This document shows, in pieces, positions 1 through 8,455 of a stretch of 64,000 nt of DNA. How positions within the stretch are numbered: the first letter of the stretch is position 1; the number at the start of each line of letters is the position of its first letter. The translations under genes and the position numbers were made by a program. Source of the DNA: Rhodanobacter sp. FDAARGOS 1247 (GTDB lineage: Bacteria > Pseudomonadota > Gammaproteobacteria > Xanthomonadales > Rhodanobacteraceae). The notes beneath the pieces were generated by a model. The model had not been told where the DNA came from and ran no database searches. It saw only the letters and a list, made by a program, of their open reading frames with translations. Location: NCBI RefSeq assembly GCF_016889805.1, contig NZ_CP069535.1, positions 248,001-312,000 of the forward strand. The letters run 5' to 3'.

Positions 1-417
1 GAGGACCGCATCCAGAAAATTGACCCGCACAGCGGCCAGGTGCTGGCCACGATCCCTGCGCCCGGTGGCGGCGCCGACTCGGGGCTGGCCTGGGCCGAAG
101 GCTCGTTGTGGGTGGGACAGTACCGCGCGCGCCAGATCCACCAGATCGATCCGGCCACCGGCGCGATCCTGCGCACCATCGAATCGAACCGTTTCGTCAC
201 CGGTGTCTGCTGGGCCGCCGGCGAACTCTGGCACGGCACCTGGGAGAACGACGAAAGCGAACTGCGCCGCATCGATCCGCGCAGCGGCGAGGTGCTGGAA
301 ATCCTCGAGATGCCGGCCGGCACCGGCGTGTCGGGACTGGAGTCGGACGGCGGCGATCAGTTCTTCTGTGGCGGCGGCAACAGCGGCAAGCTGCGAACCG
401 TGCAGCGTGCCGGTTGA
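1..417 (+). CDS. Beta-propeller (SMP-30/YncE-like) protein, C-terminal part
   Basis: The reading frame is open from base 1, so the gene begins outside the window and only its last 138 codons are present. Blade-like repeats are visible: KIDPHSGQVLATI, QIDPATGAILRTIES and RIDPRSGEVLEIL, each with the DPxSG/TGxxL signature of PQQ/YVTN-type beta-propellers, and each preceded by a GLAWAEGSLWVGQY or GVCWAAGELWHGTW strand. Such repeats are typical of glutamine cyclotransferase-like or streptogramin-lyase-like propellers. No catalytic residues can be assigned from this fragment, so the substrate is unknown. It converges on the cytochrome b561 gene, whose stop lies ten bases further on. Confidence 0.6.
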   Translation, partial: EDRIQKIDPHSGQVLATIPAPGGGADSGLAWAEGSLWVGQYRARQIHQIDPATGAILRTIESNRFVTGVCWAAGELWHGTWENDESELRRIDPRSGEVLEILEMPAGTGVSGLESDGGDQFFCGGGNSGKLRTVQRAG

Positions 418-427
418 GTTCGACGCC

Positions 428-1054
428 TCACGAGTCCGCGTCGCCGCCTTCGTCCCGTGGCGACATGCTGACCGGCTCCGGCGCGATGGGCGCAGGCGTC
501 GGCGATGCGCCCCGCGCCATGCTGGGGAACACTTCGTCGCGCCGCACCCAGGCGTGGAACAGCGCGGCGGCCAGGTGCAGCAGTACGGTGGCGAACAGCA
601 GCAGGGCCAGCCAGGTGTGGGCGCCGCGCAGCGCGGCGTAGACGGTGGCGTCGTGGGGCATGATCGGCGGCAGGTTGAAACCCTTGAACATGGTCACCGG
701 ATAGCCGCCGGCGGACAGCATCGACCAGCCGATCAGAGGCATCGCGAACATCAGCGCGTAGAGCAGCCAGTGCGAGGCCTTCGCCGCCAGCACCTGCACG
801 CGGGGCAGGTCGGCCGGCAACGGTGGCGGGCGATGGCGCAGCCGGTTCACCAGCCGCACGATCGCCAGCAGCAGGATCGCGATGCCCAGCGGCCGGTGCA
901 GGCTGACCAGGGTCGGGCGCAGGCTCAGCGAGGCGACCATGCCGACGCCGACGAACAGCATGGCCAGGATCGCCAGCGCCATGCTCCAGTGCAGTACGCG
1001 CGCGGTGAGGTTGAAGTGCCGCGGAGCGAGCCTGGCGGGATGAAGATCGTTCAT
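428..1054 (-). CDS. Cytochrome b561-family membrane protein
   Basis: A 208-residue membrane protein with four hydrophobic segments (about residues 19-40, 52-70, 96-114 and 147-168). Histidines at 22, 53, 95, 146 and 160 lie in or near the helices, as expected for the bis-histidine haem ligation of bacterial cytochrome b561 (DUF/YceJ-like, PF01292). It probably carries electrons in the inner membrane, from quinol to a periplasmic partner. Its ATG overlaps the stop of the upstream catalase-like peroxidase gene by four bases (ATGA), so the two are translationally coupled and probably work as a pair. The C-terminus after residue 170 is a hydrophilic proline-rich tail. The family call is solid; the partner role is inference. 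Confidence 0.85.
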   Translation of the reverse strand: MNDLHPARLAPRHFNLTARVLHWSMALAILAMLFVGVGMVASLSLRPTLVSLHRPLGIAILLLAIVRLVNRLRHRPPPLPADLPRVQVLAAKASHWLLYALMFAMPLIGWSMLSAGGYPVTMFKGFNLPPIMPHDATVYAALRGAHTWLALLLFATVLLHLAAALFHAWVRRDEVFPSMARGASPTPAPIAPEPVSMSPRDEGGDADS

Positions 1055-2160
1055 GGCCTGGCCTCCGGTGCGGCGGGCTTGCCGATGGCGGTGTCCGCCT
1101 TGCCGCTGGCGATGTCGTGTTCGCGGCGGTTGAACGACACCGAATAGACGGCCGAACGGGCGGCCAGGATCGGATCGTCCGAACCCTGCACACCGGCGGG
1201 CAGCACCAGCGGGTCGTAGTTGATGTCGCGGCAGGCGCCGGTGGCCTGCGGCGTGCTGCTTTCGATCACCACGGTGCCGACGGTGACGTGCTGGCGATCC
1301 CGGGGCCAGGGCTGGGCGGGGTCGGCCGTGGCGTCGCCGGGTTGCGCCAGGGTCACCACCATGTCCCAGCGCAGCGGCGCACGGGTCAGTCGCGCCTGCA
1401 GATCCTCGCTGAGGAAATTGCCGTCGGCGGCAGCACGCTGCTCTGGCGTCATCGCCGCGAAGGCCGCCTGCGGCTGCATCGACCAGCGCACGTTGCGCAC
1501 TTCGCCACGGTCATTGGTGAAGCGGAAGGCGTTGACGCCGTTGAACGTGGTGTTGGCCCAGCTGGTCGACCACGGCGCGGTCTTGGCCCAGTCGGCGAAG
1601 CGGGCGAATTCCGGATGGGCGCGGACGAAGGCGGCCTGCTTCGCCGGATCGGGCTTGCCGATGGCGGGGTCGGGGGCATTGGCGCGGGTCTGCTCGTAGA
1701 ACGCCGACACCGTGGACACGCCGAAGAACGGAAAGCTGTTCATCGCCATGCGCCACTGCTGGCCGTCGTCGCTGTTCAACTCCAGCGCCATGCTGCGCAC
1801 GCGCGCCTTGCCGTCCAGCCCGTAGGGCGCGCCGCCGGCGATCGACAGGCGCCCGGTGAACGGCGTGCGCACCGGCGCAAACAGCCGCGCGCTCGACAGC
1901 GCCACGCCTTGCCCGTTGCCCTCGAAATGGCCGGCCACGCAGATGCCCTTGGCATGCGCGCGACGATAGCCCCGGTAGATCTGCCCGTTGCCGCTCTCGA
2001 TCGCGTCGGTGAAACGTTGCGGAGTCAGCCGGTTCGGCGTCAGCCAGCCGGCGATCCAGCCGAAGGCCAGCGCCACGCCGCCCACGATCAGGGCGATCGC
2101 CAGCAGGGCTGGCCAGCGTTGGCGGGTCGATGGGTCGGTGGCGGGTTCGATGTCGGGCAT
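1051..2160 (-). CDS. Catalase-related haem peroxidase (SrpA-type), membrane-anchored
   Basis: A 369-residue protein with one N-terminal membrane segment (about residues 17-41) and then a short catalase core. Visible family features are RRAHAKGICVAGHFEGNGQG (the catalytic-His region around residue 70-77), SMALELNSDDGQQWRMAMNS and FPFFGVSTVSAFYEQ. The length is well below the ~480 or more residues of classical KatE catalases and matches the catalase family peroxidases that lack the C-terminal parts. The anchor suggests periplasmic peroxide reduction, fed with electrons by the cytochrome b561 encoded immediately downstream with a 4-base overlap. The exact substrate (hydrogen peroxide or organic peroxide) cannot be read from sequence. 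Confidence 0.85.
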   Translation of the reverse strand: MPDIEPATDPSTRQRWPALLAIALIVGGVALAFGWIAGWLTPNRLTPQRFTDAIESGNGQIYRGYRRAHAKGICVAGHFEGNGQGVALSSARLFAPVRTPFTGRLSIAGGAPYGLDGKARVRSMALELNSDDGQQWRMAMNSFPFFGVSTVSAFYEQTRANAPDPAIGKPDPAKQAAFVRAHPEFARFADWAKTAPWSTSWANTTFNGVNAFRFTNDRGEVRNVRWSMQPQAAFAAMTPEQRAAADGNFLSEDLQARLTRAPLRWDMVVTLAQPGDATADPAQPWPRDRQHVTVGTVVIESSTPQATGACRDINYDPLVLPAGVQGSDDPILAARSAVYSVSFNRREHDIASGKADTAIGKPAAPEARP

Positions 2161-2347
2161 GGTGGCGGCGTGTCCTGGCGAGTGCGTCAGTCACTACATT
2201 CGCCGCCGCGGTCGCGTCGGTTACATCGCCGGCACGGATTCACCCCGTGTTCGGACGTCGAGGCCCGGCCATCGACCGGCCTGCCGCATCGTTGGCACGA
2301 GTGCGCTGCGGCGTGGACGTCGTGATCTTCCGGTTTTTTCGGGCGGC

Positions 2348-2378
2348 CAAAAAAAACACTCCCCGAATCGGGGAGTGT
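2348..2378 (-). terminator. Rho-independent terminator of the M4 protease gene
   Basis: A perfect 10-bp stem (2356-2365 with 2369-2378, AAT loop on the plus strand) is followed on the minus strand by an uninterrupted run of T residues (2348-2356). It lies 66 bases after the stop of the M4 protease gene, which reads toward it. Confidence 0.9.
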
Positions 2379-2443
2379 GGCCGGCATGCATCATGGTGTC
2401 CGCTGCTGCGCCGCAACCCCGGCATGGAACACGGGCGCCGGGG

Positions 2444-4117
2444 TCAGTGCACGTTGACCGCGTCCCACGCCGCGGCAACGGCGTTGTAGTTCGCGGGCGT
2501 CGCGGAGGTCGGGCCGCCGAACAGGTCGGCTGCCGCCTGGAGCGTGGCAATGCGTGCGTCGACGTACTTGGTGGTCGAGGTCATGTACACCGTCACCGCG
2601 CGATACCAGATCTGCTGGGCGGCACCGCGACCGATGCCGGTCAGGCCGACGTTGCCGTTGCAGACCAGGTCGTTCGGGGCCAGGCCCGCCGGCACGCCCA
2701 CCCCGGTCGGTACCACGGCACCCTCGGCGAGCAGGTAGAAGAAATGATTGCCCACGCCCGAGGTGAAGTGCGGGTCCTTCGCGGTCTGGAAGAACTGCAG
2801 GTAGGCGCCATTGTCGACCGACGCGTCCGGGTAGCAGTCGTCCGAGATGCCATCCAGGCTCGGCTTGAACATTGCGCGCAGCGCCGGTTGCCCGTACGCG
2901 GGCAGCACCAGGGTTTCGCCGATGAGGTAATTGCCCGGCTCCGCGGAGTTGTTGGCGGAAAATTCCACCATCGTGCCCATGATGTCGGAGTTCGCCTCGT
3001 TCAGACCGCCGGTGTCGCCCGGCACGTAGGCCAGGTCGGCCGTGGCATGCATCACGCCGTGGCTCATCTCGTGGCCCATCACGTCGATGGCGACCAGGGG
3101 CTTGAAGGTCAGGCCGTCGCCGTCGCCGAACGACATGCAGAAGCAGTCGTTGTTCCAGAAGGCGTTGTTGTAGTTCGACTCGTAATGCACGATGCCGACC
3201 GGGCCGACGCCGTCGTCGGCGATGCCGAGGCGGCCGAAGGCGTTCTTGTAGTAGTCCCAGGTCTTGCCGAAACCGTAGGCGGCGTCGACGGCCACGGTCG
3301 CGCGATCGCTCATGGTGCCGTTGCCCCACCGGTTGTCGCCATCGACCACCAGCGTGCCGAAGCCCCGGAAGCCGTTGCCGAGATCGTTGATGTAGCTGTT
3401 GCCGCGGGTCGTGTCCTTCAGTTCGTAGATGCGGCGGGTCGCGTTCCACTGGGTGTTCAGCGGGACGGCGCCGGCGAGCAGCGAGCGGCCGCTGCCGGTG
3501 GCCGGCGTCGTGGACGGAGTGCCCGCCGGAATGCCGGTGCCGGGGGCACCGCCCGGCAGGATGCCGGTCTCGATGTCGTTCTCCTGCTCCAGGATCGCTC
3601 CGCTGGTCGCATCGACGAAGTAGTGCATGCGGATCGGCGTCTTGTCCCTGGCCGTGCCGACATACAGCACGTCGTAAGCGAGCTTTGGCGTGGTGCGGCG
3701 GAAGTAGACGGCCAGGCGCGCAGTCGGCATGGCATGAAAGTCCGTGCCGAACTCCGCGCCGGCATTCACGATGGCCTGGCTGGCCGTCAGCTTCGGCGTG
3801 ACCGGGATGTTGATGGGCGCGACCATGGCCAGGCTGGCATCACGGAAGACCCCGGCACGCGAGTGCACGACCAGGTCGCCGCCGATCACCGGCAGGCCCT
3901 GGTAGGTGCGGTTCATGCGGACGTGTTCGGTGCCGTCGCGATCGACGATCACGCTGCGTGCGCTGAACCCGTCGCCGGCGGACGTGCGGGTCGCCGCCGG
4001 GTTCTTGTGGATGGCGTTCAGGGCGCGAGTGATCGCCCCGGATTGGTCGGCCGCGGCGGACTGGCCGGCGACTCCCATGAGAATGGCCACGGATACGGCC
4101 TTGGCTAGCGACGACAT
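2444..4117 (-). CDS. Secreted M4 (thermolysin-family) zinc metalloprotease
   Basis: A 557-residue extracellular protease precursor. Start chosen at 4117 because GGGGAGGGG lies just upstream and the protein then opens with a clean signal peptide (residues 1-22, ending AAAD). A FTP/PepSY-like propeptide spans about residues 30-185, followed by a proline/glycine linker and the M4 catalytic domain. The zinc site is HEMSH (349-353) with the third ligand Glu374 in NEANSD, and the catalytic His is in DPHFTSGVGNHFFYLL. The domain carries extra cysteines (CFC near 325), as in several M4 proteases of environmental gammaproteobacteria. It probably autoprocesses and degrades proteins outside the cell. 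A C-rich hairpin lies in its leader (see the repeat at 4200). Confidence 0.95.
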   Translation of the reverse strand: MSSLAKAVSVAILMGVAGQSAAADQSGAITRALNAIHKNPAATRTSAGDGFSARSVIVDRDGTEHVRMNRTYQGLPVIGGDLVVHSRAGVFRDASLAMVAPINIPVTPKLTASQAIVNAGAEFGTDFHAMPTARLAVYFRRTTPKLAYDVLYVGTARDKTPIRMHYFVDATSGAILEQENDIETGILPGGAPGTGIPAGTPSTTPATGSGRSLLAGAVPLNTQWNATRRIYELKDTTRGNSYINDLGNGFRGFGTLVVDGDNRWGNGTMSDRATVAVDAAYGFGKTWDYYKNAFGRLGIADDGVGPVGIVHYESNYNNAFWNNDCFCMSFGDGDGLTFKPLVAIDVMGHEMSHGVMHATADLAYVPGDTGGLNEANSDIMGTMVEFSANNSAEPGNYLIGETLVLPAYGQPALRAMFKPSLDGISDDCYPDASVDNGAYLQFFQTAKDPHFTSGVGNHFFYLLAEGAVVPTGVGVPAGLAPNDLVCNGNVGLTGIGRGAAQQIWYRAVTVYMTSTTKYVDARIATLQAAADLFGGPTSATPANYNAVAAAWDAVNVH

Positions 4118-4199
4118 AGTTCCCCTCCCCTTGATGATGATGATCGGCGCGGAACGCCGCGACCCGGGCAAGACTCTGGGCTGCGAGGCTGCATCCGAA

Positions 4200-4218
4200 A
4201 CCCCCCAGCGTGGGGGGT
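4200..4218. repeat. C-rich hairpin in the M4 protease leader
   Basis: Seven-base-pair inverted repeat (4200-4206 with 4212-4218) of almost pure C/G with a 5-nt loop, followed by TGTGGGGGT on the plus strand. A closely similar element with a 10-bp stem and 5-nt loop lies at 12528-12552, followed by GCGGGGGT. Both sit about 80-110 bases upstream of a minus-strand gene for an exported protein. Confidence 0.55.
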
Positions 4219-4337
4219 GTGGGGGTCCGGTCCGGGTGGTCCACTGATCTCCGGACGCCAGGTCGCGCGCGGGTAGCGGTCAGCTGCCGCAGCGATGCCG
4301 TGGACCGCGGCGAACCTTCCCCCGATCGGACCACGTC

Positions 4338-5966
4338 ATGCAGCAAGTCGATCTCCAACCTCTCTGGCAGCAGGCTGTTGAGCACTTCGGGCAGCATCGT
4401 CTTGCGGAAGCCGAAGCGGCATGCGTGAAACTGATCGGGCAGGCGCCCGAGCAGCCGCTGGCCTACGCCATGCTGGCGCAGATCTGTCATGCGGTCGGGC
4501 GCACCCGTGGCGCCACGTTCAACGCCTTCCAGGCGAGCCAGCGCGTCGCCGGTCAGGCGGCGGGCGACATCCTCATCGTCGCCGACGTGTTGCTCGAGGT
4601 CGGGGAGCACCACCTGGCGCATTCGCTGCTGGGCTTTGTCGACGCCGGGCATCCGGCCAACACGGCCCAGCTGGTTCCGCTCGCCCGTCTGTACAGCGCG
4701 CTCGATGACCAGCCGCAGGCCCTGCGTTGCATCGAACTGGCCCGCGCCAGCGGCTGCGACGGCGCGTACGTCAGGCACATGCACGGGATCGTGCAGAGCT
4801 TCACCGGCCCGATCGAGGCCGCGATCGACGCCTGCGAGCAAAGCGTCGCCGAAGCCCCCCATTACGGTCACGCGCACTGGTCGTGCGCGCAGTTCGGTCG
4901 CAGGGAGGGCGCGCTTGAACGCGTGGCGCGCATGCGCGCGGCACTGGAACGGCCCGACCTCGACCACGACGACGTGACCTACCTGCACTACGGGCTGTTC
5001 AAGGAGCTGGACACGCTCGGCCAGACCGACCAGGCCTGGCTATCGCTGATGGCGGGCGCCGATGCGCGCCGCAGCGTCACCGGGCATGACGCGGCACTGG
5101 AAACGGCCGCTTACGACGCGCTGATCGCCGCCACCCCGCCAGGCTTCCTCGCCCGCTGCGCGGACGTGCCCGCGGACGTGACCCCGATCTTCGTGGTCGG
5201 CATGCCCCGCACCGGCACCACCCTGCTCGAGCGCATCCTCGGCAACCATCCGCAGATCACCACCTGCGGCGAGCTCAACGACTTGCGCCAGCAGATGCAG
5301 TGGGTCAACGACCAGCGCCTGTCGCTGACCCTGGACCCCGGCATCGGCGACTATGTCGCGCGCCTGGACGCGGACCTGCTGGGCCACCGCTACCTCGCCA
5401 AGACGCGCTGGGCCACCCGGGGCAGGGCGTTCTACGTCGACAAGCACCCGATGAACTTCCAGTGGTGCGGCGCGATCCTGAAGGCGCTGCCGCACGCGAA
5501 GATCATCCACCTGCGCCGCCACCCGATGGACAGCTGCTTCTCCAACCTCAAGGAGCTGTTCGCGCACAAGTACTACCCCTACAGCTACGCGCTGGACGAC
5601 CTGGCCACGCACTACCGCAATTACGCGCGACTGATGCGGCACTGGCACGCGATCGCGCCCGGCCGGATCCTCGATGTGCGCTACGAAGACCTGGCCACGC
5701 AGCCGGACGAACAGGCGCGCCGGGTGCAGGATTACCTTGGCCTGCCGCTGGTCGAGGGGGTCACCGACATCCTCGCCAACAAGACCGTCACCACCACCGC
5801 CAGCACGCTGCAACTGCGCCAGCCGATCCACCGTCGCAACATCGGTGGCTGGCGACGCTATGCGACGGGCCTGGCGCCGCTGCAAGCCCGGCTCGCTGAC
5901 CTGATCACGGCCTACGACCCGGATGAAGCACCGTCGCTTGCCGTGCCGGCCGCTGGCGTCGCCTGA
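4338..5966 (+). CDS. TPR-repeat sulfotransferase family protein
   Basis: A 542-residue cytoplasmic protein. The first ~260 residues are alpha-helical TPR-like repeats (for example ARLYSALDDQPQALRCIELA). From about residue 284 comes a sulfotransferase domain with the PAPS 5'-phosphosulfate loop FVVGMPRTGTTLLERIL (about 285-301) and a 3'-phosphate-binding segment IIHLRRHPMDSCFSNL. The class (PF13469, TPR plus Sulfotransfer_3) is common in proteobacteria, where acceptors are usually unknown; tyrosyl-protein or glycan sulfation are possibilities. It stands alone between the divergent protease gene and the accessory island, so the context does not identify the acceptor. Confidence 0.85.
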   Translation: MQQVDLQPLWQQAVEHFGQHRLAEAEAACVKLIGQAPEQPLAYAMLAQICHAVGRTRGATFNAFQASQRVAGQAAGDILIVADVLLEVGEHHLAHSLLGFVDAGHPANTAQLVPLARLYSALDDQPQALRCIELARASGCDGAYVRHMHGIVQSFTGPIEAAIDACEQSVAEAPHYGHAHWSCAQFGRREGALERVARMRAALERPDLDHDDVTYLHYGLFKELDTLGQTDQAWLSLMAGADARRSVTGHDAALETAAYDALIAATPPGFLARCADVPADVTPIFVVGMPRTGTTLLERILGNHPQITTCGELNDLRQQMQWVNDQRLSLTLDPGIGDYVARLDADLLGHRYLAKTRWATRGRAFYVDKHPMNFQWCGAILKALPHAKIIHLRRHPMDSCFSNLKELFAHKYYPYSYALDDLATHYRNYARLMRHWHAIAPGRILDVRYEDLATQPDEQARRVQDYLGLPLVEGVTDILANKTVTTTASTLQLRQPIHRRNIGGWRRYATGLAPLQARLADLITAYDPDEAPSLAVPAAGVA

Positions 5967-6275
5967 CGCGGGGAGGCACGCCGCGCCAGGCGTCGTGAGT
6001 GGGGCGAGACGCGGAAAGCCGTCGAAACTCGTTCGCGTGCGCACACCGATGAGGTTGGCCGTCCGAACCAAAAGCAGATGATCAGCTTGCTGGAGGTTGA
6101 TCGGGTCTGGTCCGGGCGGTGGCTACCGGCCAAGAGTGGACGCTCGGCTCTCTGCCGGTGTAAGGGAGTTCGAGTGAAACGTCGCAGCTAACGAGACTGC
6201 GGCCGCTTTTCTTGATAAGCCTCCGAACACTCTTATATTGCACTAGAGGCTATCCATCGATCATAGGGGGGGCGA
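5967..6275. other. Intergenic junction upstream of the accessory island
   Basis: 309 bases with no convincing gene. Composition changes from GC-rich to distinctly lower GC toward its right end. It contains CCAAGAGTGGAC (6130-6141), a motif that recurs inverted with one change at 63540-63551 beside the second accessory region, and ends with the island promoter. Confidence 0.5.
6212..6239 (+). promoter_or_regulatory. Sigma-70-type promoter of the SLATT/CD-NTase operon
   Basis: TTGATA (6212-6217) and TATATT (6234-6239) separated by 16 bases, an unusually strong match in GC-rich DNA. A strong ribosome-binding site, AGGGGGGG (6265-6272), precedes the GTG start at 6276, leaving a leader of about 30 bases. 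Confidence 0.6.
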
Positions 6276-6863
6276 GTGAACAAGGACCTGTTGCTCAAAG
6301 ACATTGCCGAGAGCGGTTACAACATCGGTTACGCAGCGAAGAAGCACCTTGCGACCTATGACATAGTCGAGAAGGCGCCGGGCTGGATCAGTATCATCAG
6401 CTTTGCCTTTGGCGTTCTCGCGCTCGTCGTTCCGGAGCTCAACAACAACATCCTGGCAGCGTTACTGCTCATCGTTGCCTACGCAGTTTTCTACTTCAAC
6501 TCGTACCAAGATGGTCGACATAAATATTCCAAGGTCGGGAGTCGCTTAACGACCATCTTCACCACCCTCCGCTCGCTGTACTACGAGGTCAAGAGTCGAG
6601 ACGCTTCCGCCAACCTTGATGATTTGGAGGCGCGGTATCGCGAGCTGCTCAATGAGTCGCAAAGCATCGGGATTAGCAAACAAATTTTCCTGAGTGACTG
6701 GTACGCACACTACAAGTTCTTCTGGCAAGCGGAGCGAAGCTGGCTGGAAGAAAAGCGAATTTTCACCTTCTGGCGAGACAAGATTCCGCTGTCGGCGACA
6801 TTGATTGGAATCTTTTTGATTATCGCTATTGTTTATGGCTTTATCCGGGTAGTGCGCCTGTGA
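6276..6863 (+). CDS. SLATT-domain membrane protein, putative pore-forming effector
   Basis: A 195-residue protein starting at a GTG behind AGGGGGGG. Two closely spaced membrane segments (about 36-52 and 58-74) are followed by a charged helical region (80-168) and a third hydrophobic segment at the C-terminus (171-191). This pattern, with NIGYAAKKHLATYDIVEKAP before the first helix, resembles SLATT domains (SMODS and SLOG-associating 2TM effectors), which are predicted to permeabilise the membrane when a cyclic-nucleotide signal is made. It is first in an operon with two nucleotidyltransferases, the context in which SLATT effectors are known. Its G+C is lower than that of neighbouring core genes. 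The exact SLATT family number cannot be fixed without a profile search. Confidence 0.75.
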   Translation: MNKDLLLKDIAESGYNIGYAAKKHLATYDIVEKAPGWISIISFAFGVLALVVPELNNNILAALLLIVAYAVFYFNSYQDGRHKYSKVGSRLTTIFTTLRSLYYEVKSRDASANLDDLEARYRELLNESQSIGISKQIFLSDWYAHYKFFWQAERSWLEEKRIFTFWRDKIPLSATLIGIFLIIAIVYGFIRVVRL

Positions 6864-6903
6864 GCGACGCATCGCTCTTCTCACTCCGGGTGCGGGAGGC
6901 TGC

Positions 6904-8439
6904 ATGAATCTTCCCGCCAGGACGGCAAACACGGGCGATTGGCTGGAGCGCGTCGCCTCGGCGCTCGATCTACCTCCCGCCAAGTACGAAGCGGCCGAGC
7001 GCAGCTACCGCTCGCTCGCCGAGTGGCTGGACCGGCCGGGGTCTCGATTCGCCGAAGACGACGTGGCCGTCTATTTACAGGGGTCGTTCCGCATGGGAAC
7101 GGCCATCGCGCCGATTCGTGGCGACGAGTACGATCTGGACGTGGTGTGCGAGGTCCAGTGGTCGAAGGACCGTCGAACCCAAGAGCAGTTGCACGAGGCG
7201 TTGGGCGCGGAAGTGATGGCCTACACCGCGCGTTACAGCATGCAAGCTCCTGATGAATGGGACCGCTGCTGGACGTTGACGTATACCGAAGCAGCGAAGT
7301 TTCATATGGACGTGTTGCCCTGCGTCCCGGATGCTGCACACCAGCTCCTCTTGCGCGAGGCAGCGTCGATGAGCCTGGCCCACGTGGAGCAGGCCGTCTC
7401 GATCACTGACCGCACCCACGGCGAGTACCGTTTCATCTCGCAAGACTGGCCCGCGAGCAATCCCAACGGTTACGCCGACTGGTTTTATGGTCGGATGCGG
7501 ACTGTGTTCGACGCACGCCGTGAGTACATGCGTCTGGTCGAGGCCAAGATCGATGTTGCGGATATTCCGAACTTCCGCGTCCGCACGCCGCTGCAGTTGG
7601 CTATCCAACTATTGAAACGGCATCGGGATTTGCAGTTTTCCGAGCAGCAGATATCGGCCAAGCCGACCTCGATCATCATTACGACGTTGTCCGCCTTGGC
7701 CTATCAGCAAGAAGCAACGGTCGCCGAAGCGCTTACCCGCATCTTGGGTGATATGGACCGCTTCATCCGCCAGGACGGCCGAGGATTCTGGATTGCAAAC
7801 CCAGCCGACCCTAGAGAAAACTTCGCCGATGCCTGGAACGAAGACGCGGCGAAGGCTGAGGCGTTTCACAGCTGGCTTGCAGTAGCGCGCCAGGACTTTG
7901 GTCGCGCGCTTGCGAGCGATTCAAGCGCCGATTTTTCCGAAGCATTGGCGCCCCGGATGGGTCGAGCGCTGGTTGAGGCGGCGCTGCGACCAGTGTTTGC
8001 GACTGCGAGATCGACGGTCTTGGGCGACTCGGCGCGCCATGGGCTAAGGGATGCTCCGCATCGACGCCCGGTTCGGTGGCCGGTGGTCAGCGGCGGCCAA
8101 GTCGCCTTGAGCTCCGTGCAGGTGCTCCGAAACGGCTTCCGGCCCCAGCCTTTGGCTTCCGATAGCAGCCCGGTACCGTGCGGCTGCGCCCTTGTTTTCG
8201 GGGCAAGCACGAATGTTGGCGTACCATTCGACGTCTACTGGCAAGTGGTCAATACCGGAGCTGCCGCGAAAGCTGCGAACGATCTGCGCGGCGAATTTGA
8301 ACTGCCGCGCGCTGAACACGGTTACCTCGTCAAGCGCGAATCCACCTCTTATCCCGGGACGCATAGCATCGAGTGCTTCATCGTAAAGGGCGGCTATTGC
8401 GTTGCGCGCTCAGGTATCTTCGTTGTCAACGTGGCATAA
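6904..8439 (+). CDS. CD-NTase (CBASS-like nucleotide cyclase) with C-terminal AGS-C sensor domain
   Basis: A 511-residue protein behind GGGAGG (6894-6899). The nucleotidyltransferase core has the loop QGSFRMGTAI (Gly60-Ser61), the metal-binding pair YDLDV (Asp77, Asp79) and a third acidic residue in FHMDVLP (Asp136), so all three catalytic carboxylates of the DNA-polymerase-beta superfamily appear intact. The last ~120 residues (about 390-511), with VYWQVVNTG, ESTSYPGTHSIECFIVK and ARSGIFVVN, match the AGS-C (adenylyl/guanylyl and SMODS C-terminal sensor) type. Such enzymes make cyclic oligonucleotides in CBASS antiphage systems and activate the linked effector, here presumably the SLATT protein. 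The nucleotide product cannot be predicted. Confidence 0.85.
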   Translation: MNLPARTANTGDWLERVASALDLPPAKYEAAERSYRSLAEWLDRPGSRFAEDDVAVYLQGSFRMGTAIAPIRGDEYDLDVVCEVQWSKDRRTQEQLHEALGAEVMAYTARYSMQAPDEWDRCWTLTYTEAAKFHMDVLPCVPDAAHQLLLREAASMSLAHVEQAVSITDRTHGEYRFISQDWPASNPNGYADWFYGRMRTVFDARREYMRLVEAKIDVADIPNFRVRTPLQLAIQLLKRHRDLQFSEQQISAKPTSIIITTLSALAYQQEATVAEALTRILGDMDRFIRQDGRGFWIANPADPRENFADAWNEDAAKAEAFHSWLAVARQDFGRALASDSSADFSEALAPRMGRALVEAALRPVFATARSTVLGDSARHGLRDAPHRRPVRWPVVSGGQVALSSVQVLRNGFRPQPLASDSSPVPCGCALVFGASTNVGVPFDVYWQVVNTGAAAKAANDLRGEFELPRAEHGYLVKRESTSYPGTHSIECFIVKGGYCVARSGIFVVNVA

Positions 8440-8455
8440 CCTGGGTACAGCGCTA

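Noticed and set aside
2987..3449. Out-of-frame reading of the M4 protease gene as a separate basic protein
   Set aside because: It overlaps the HEMSH-containing frame and has no own start signals.
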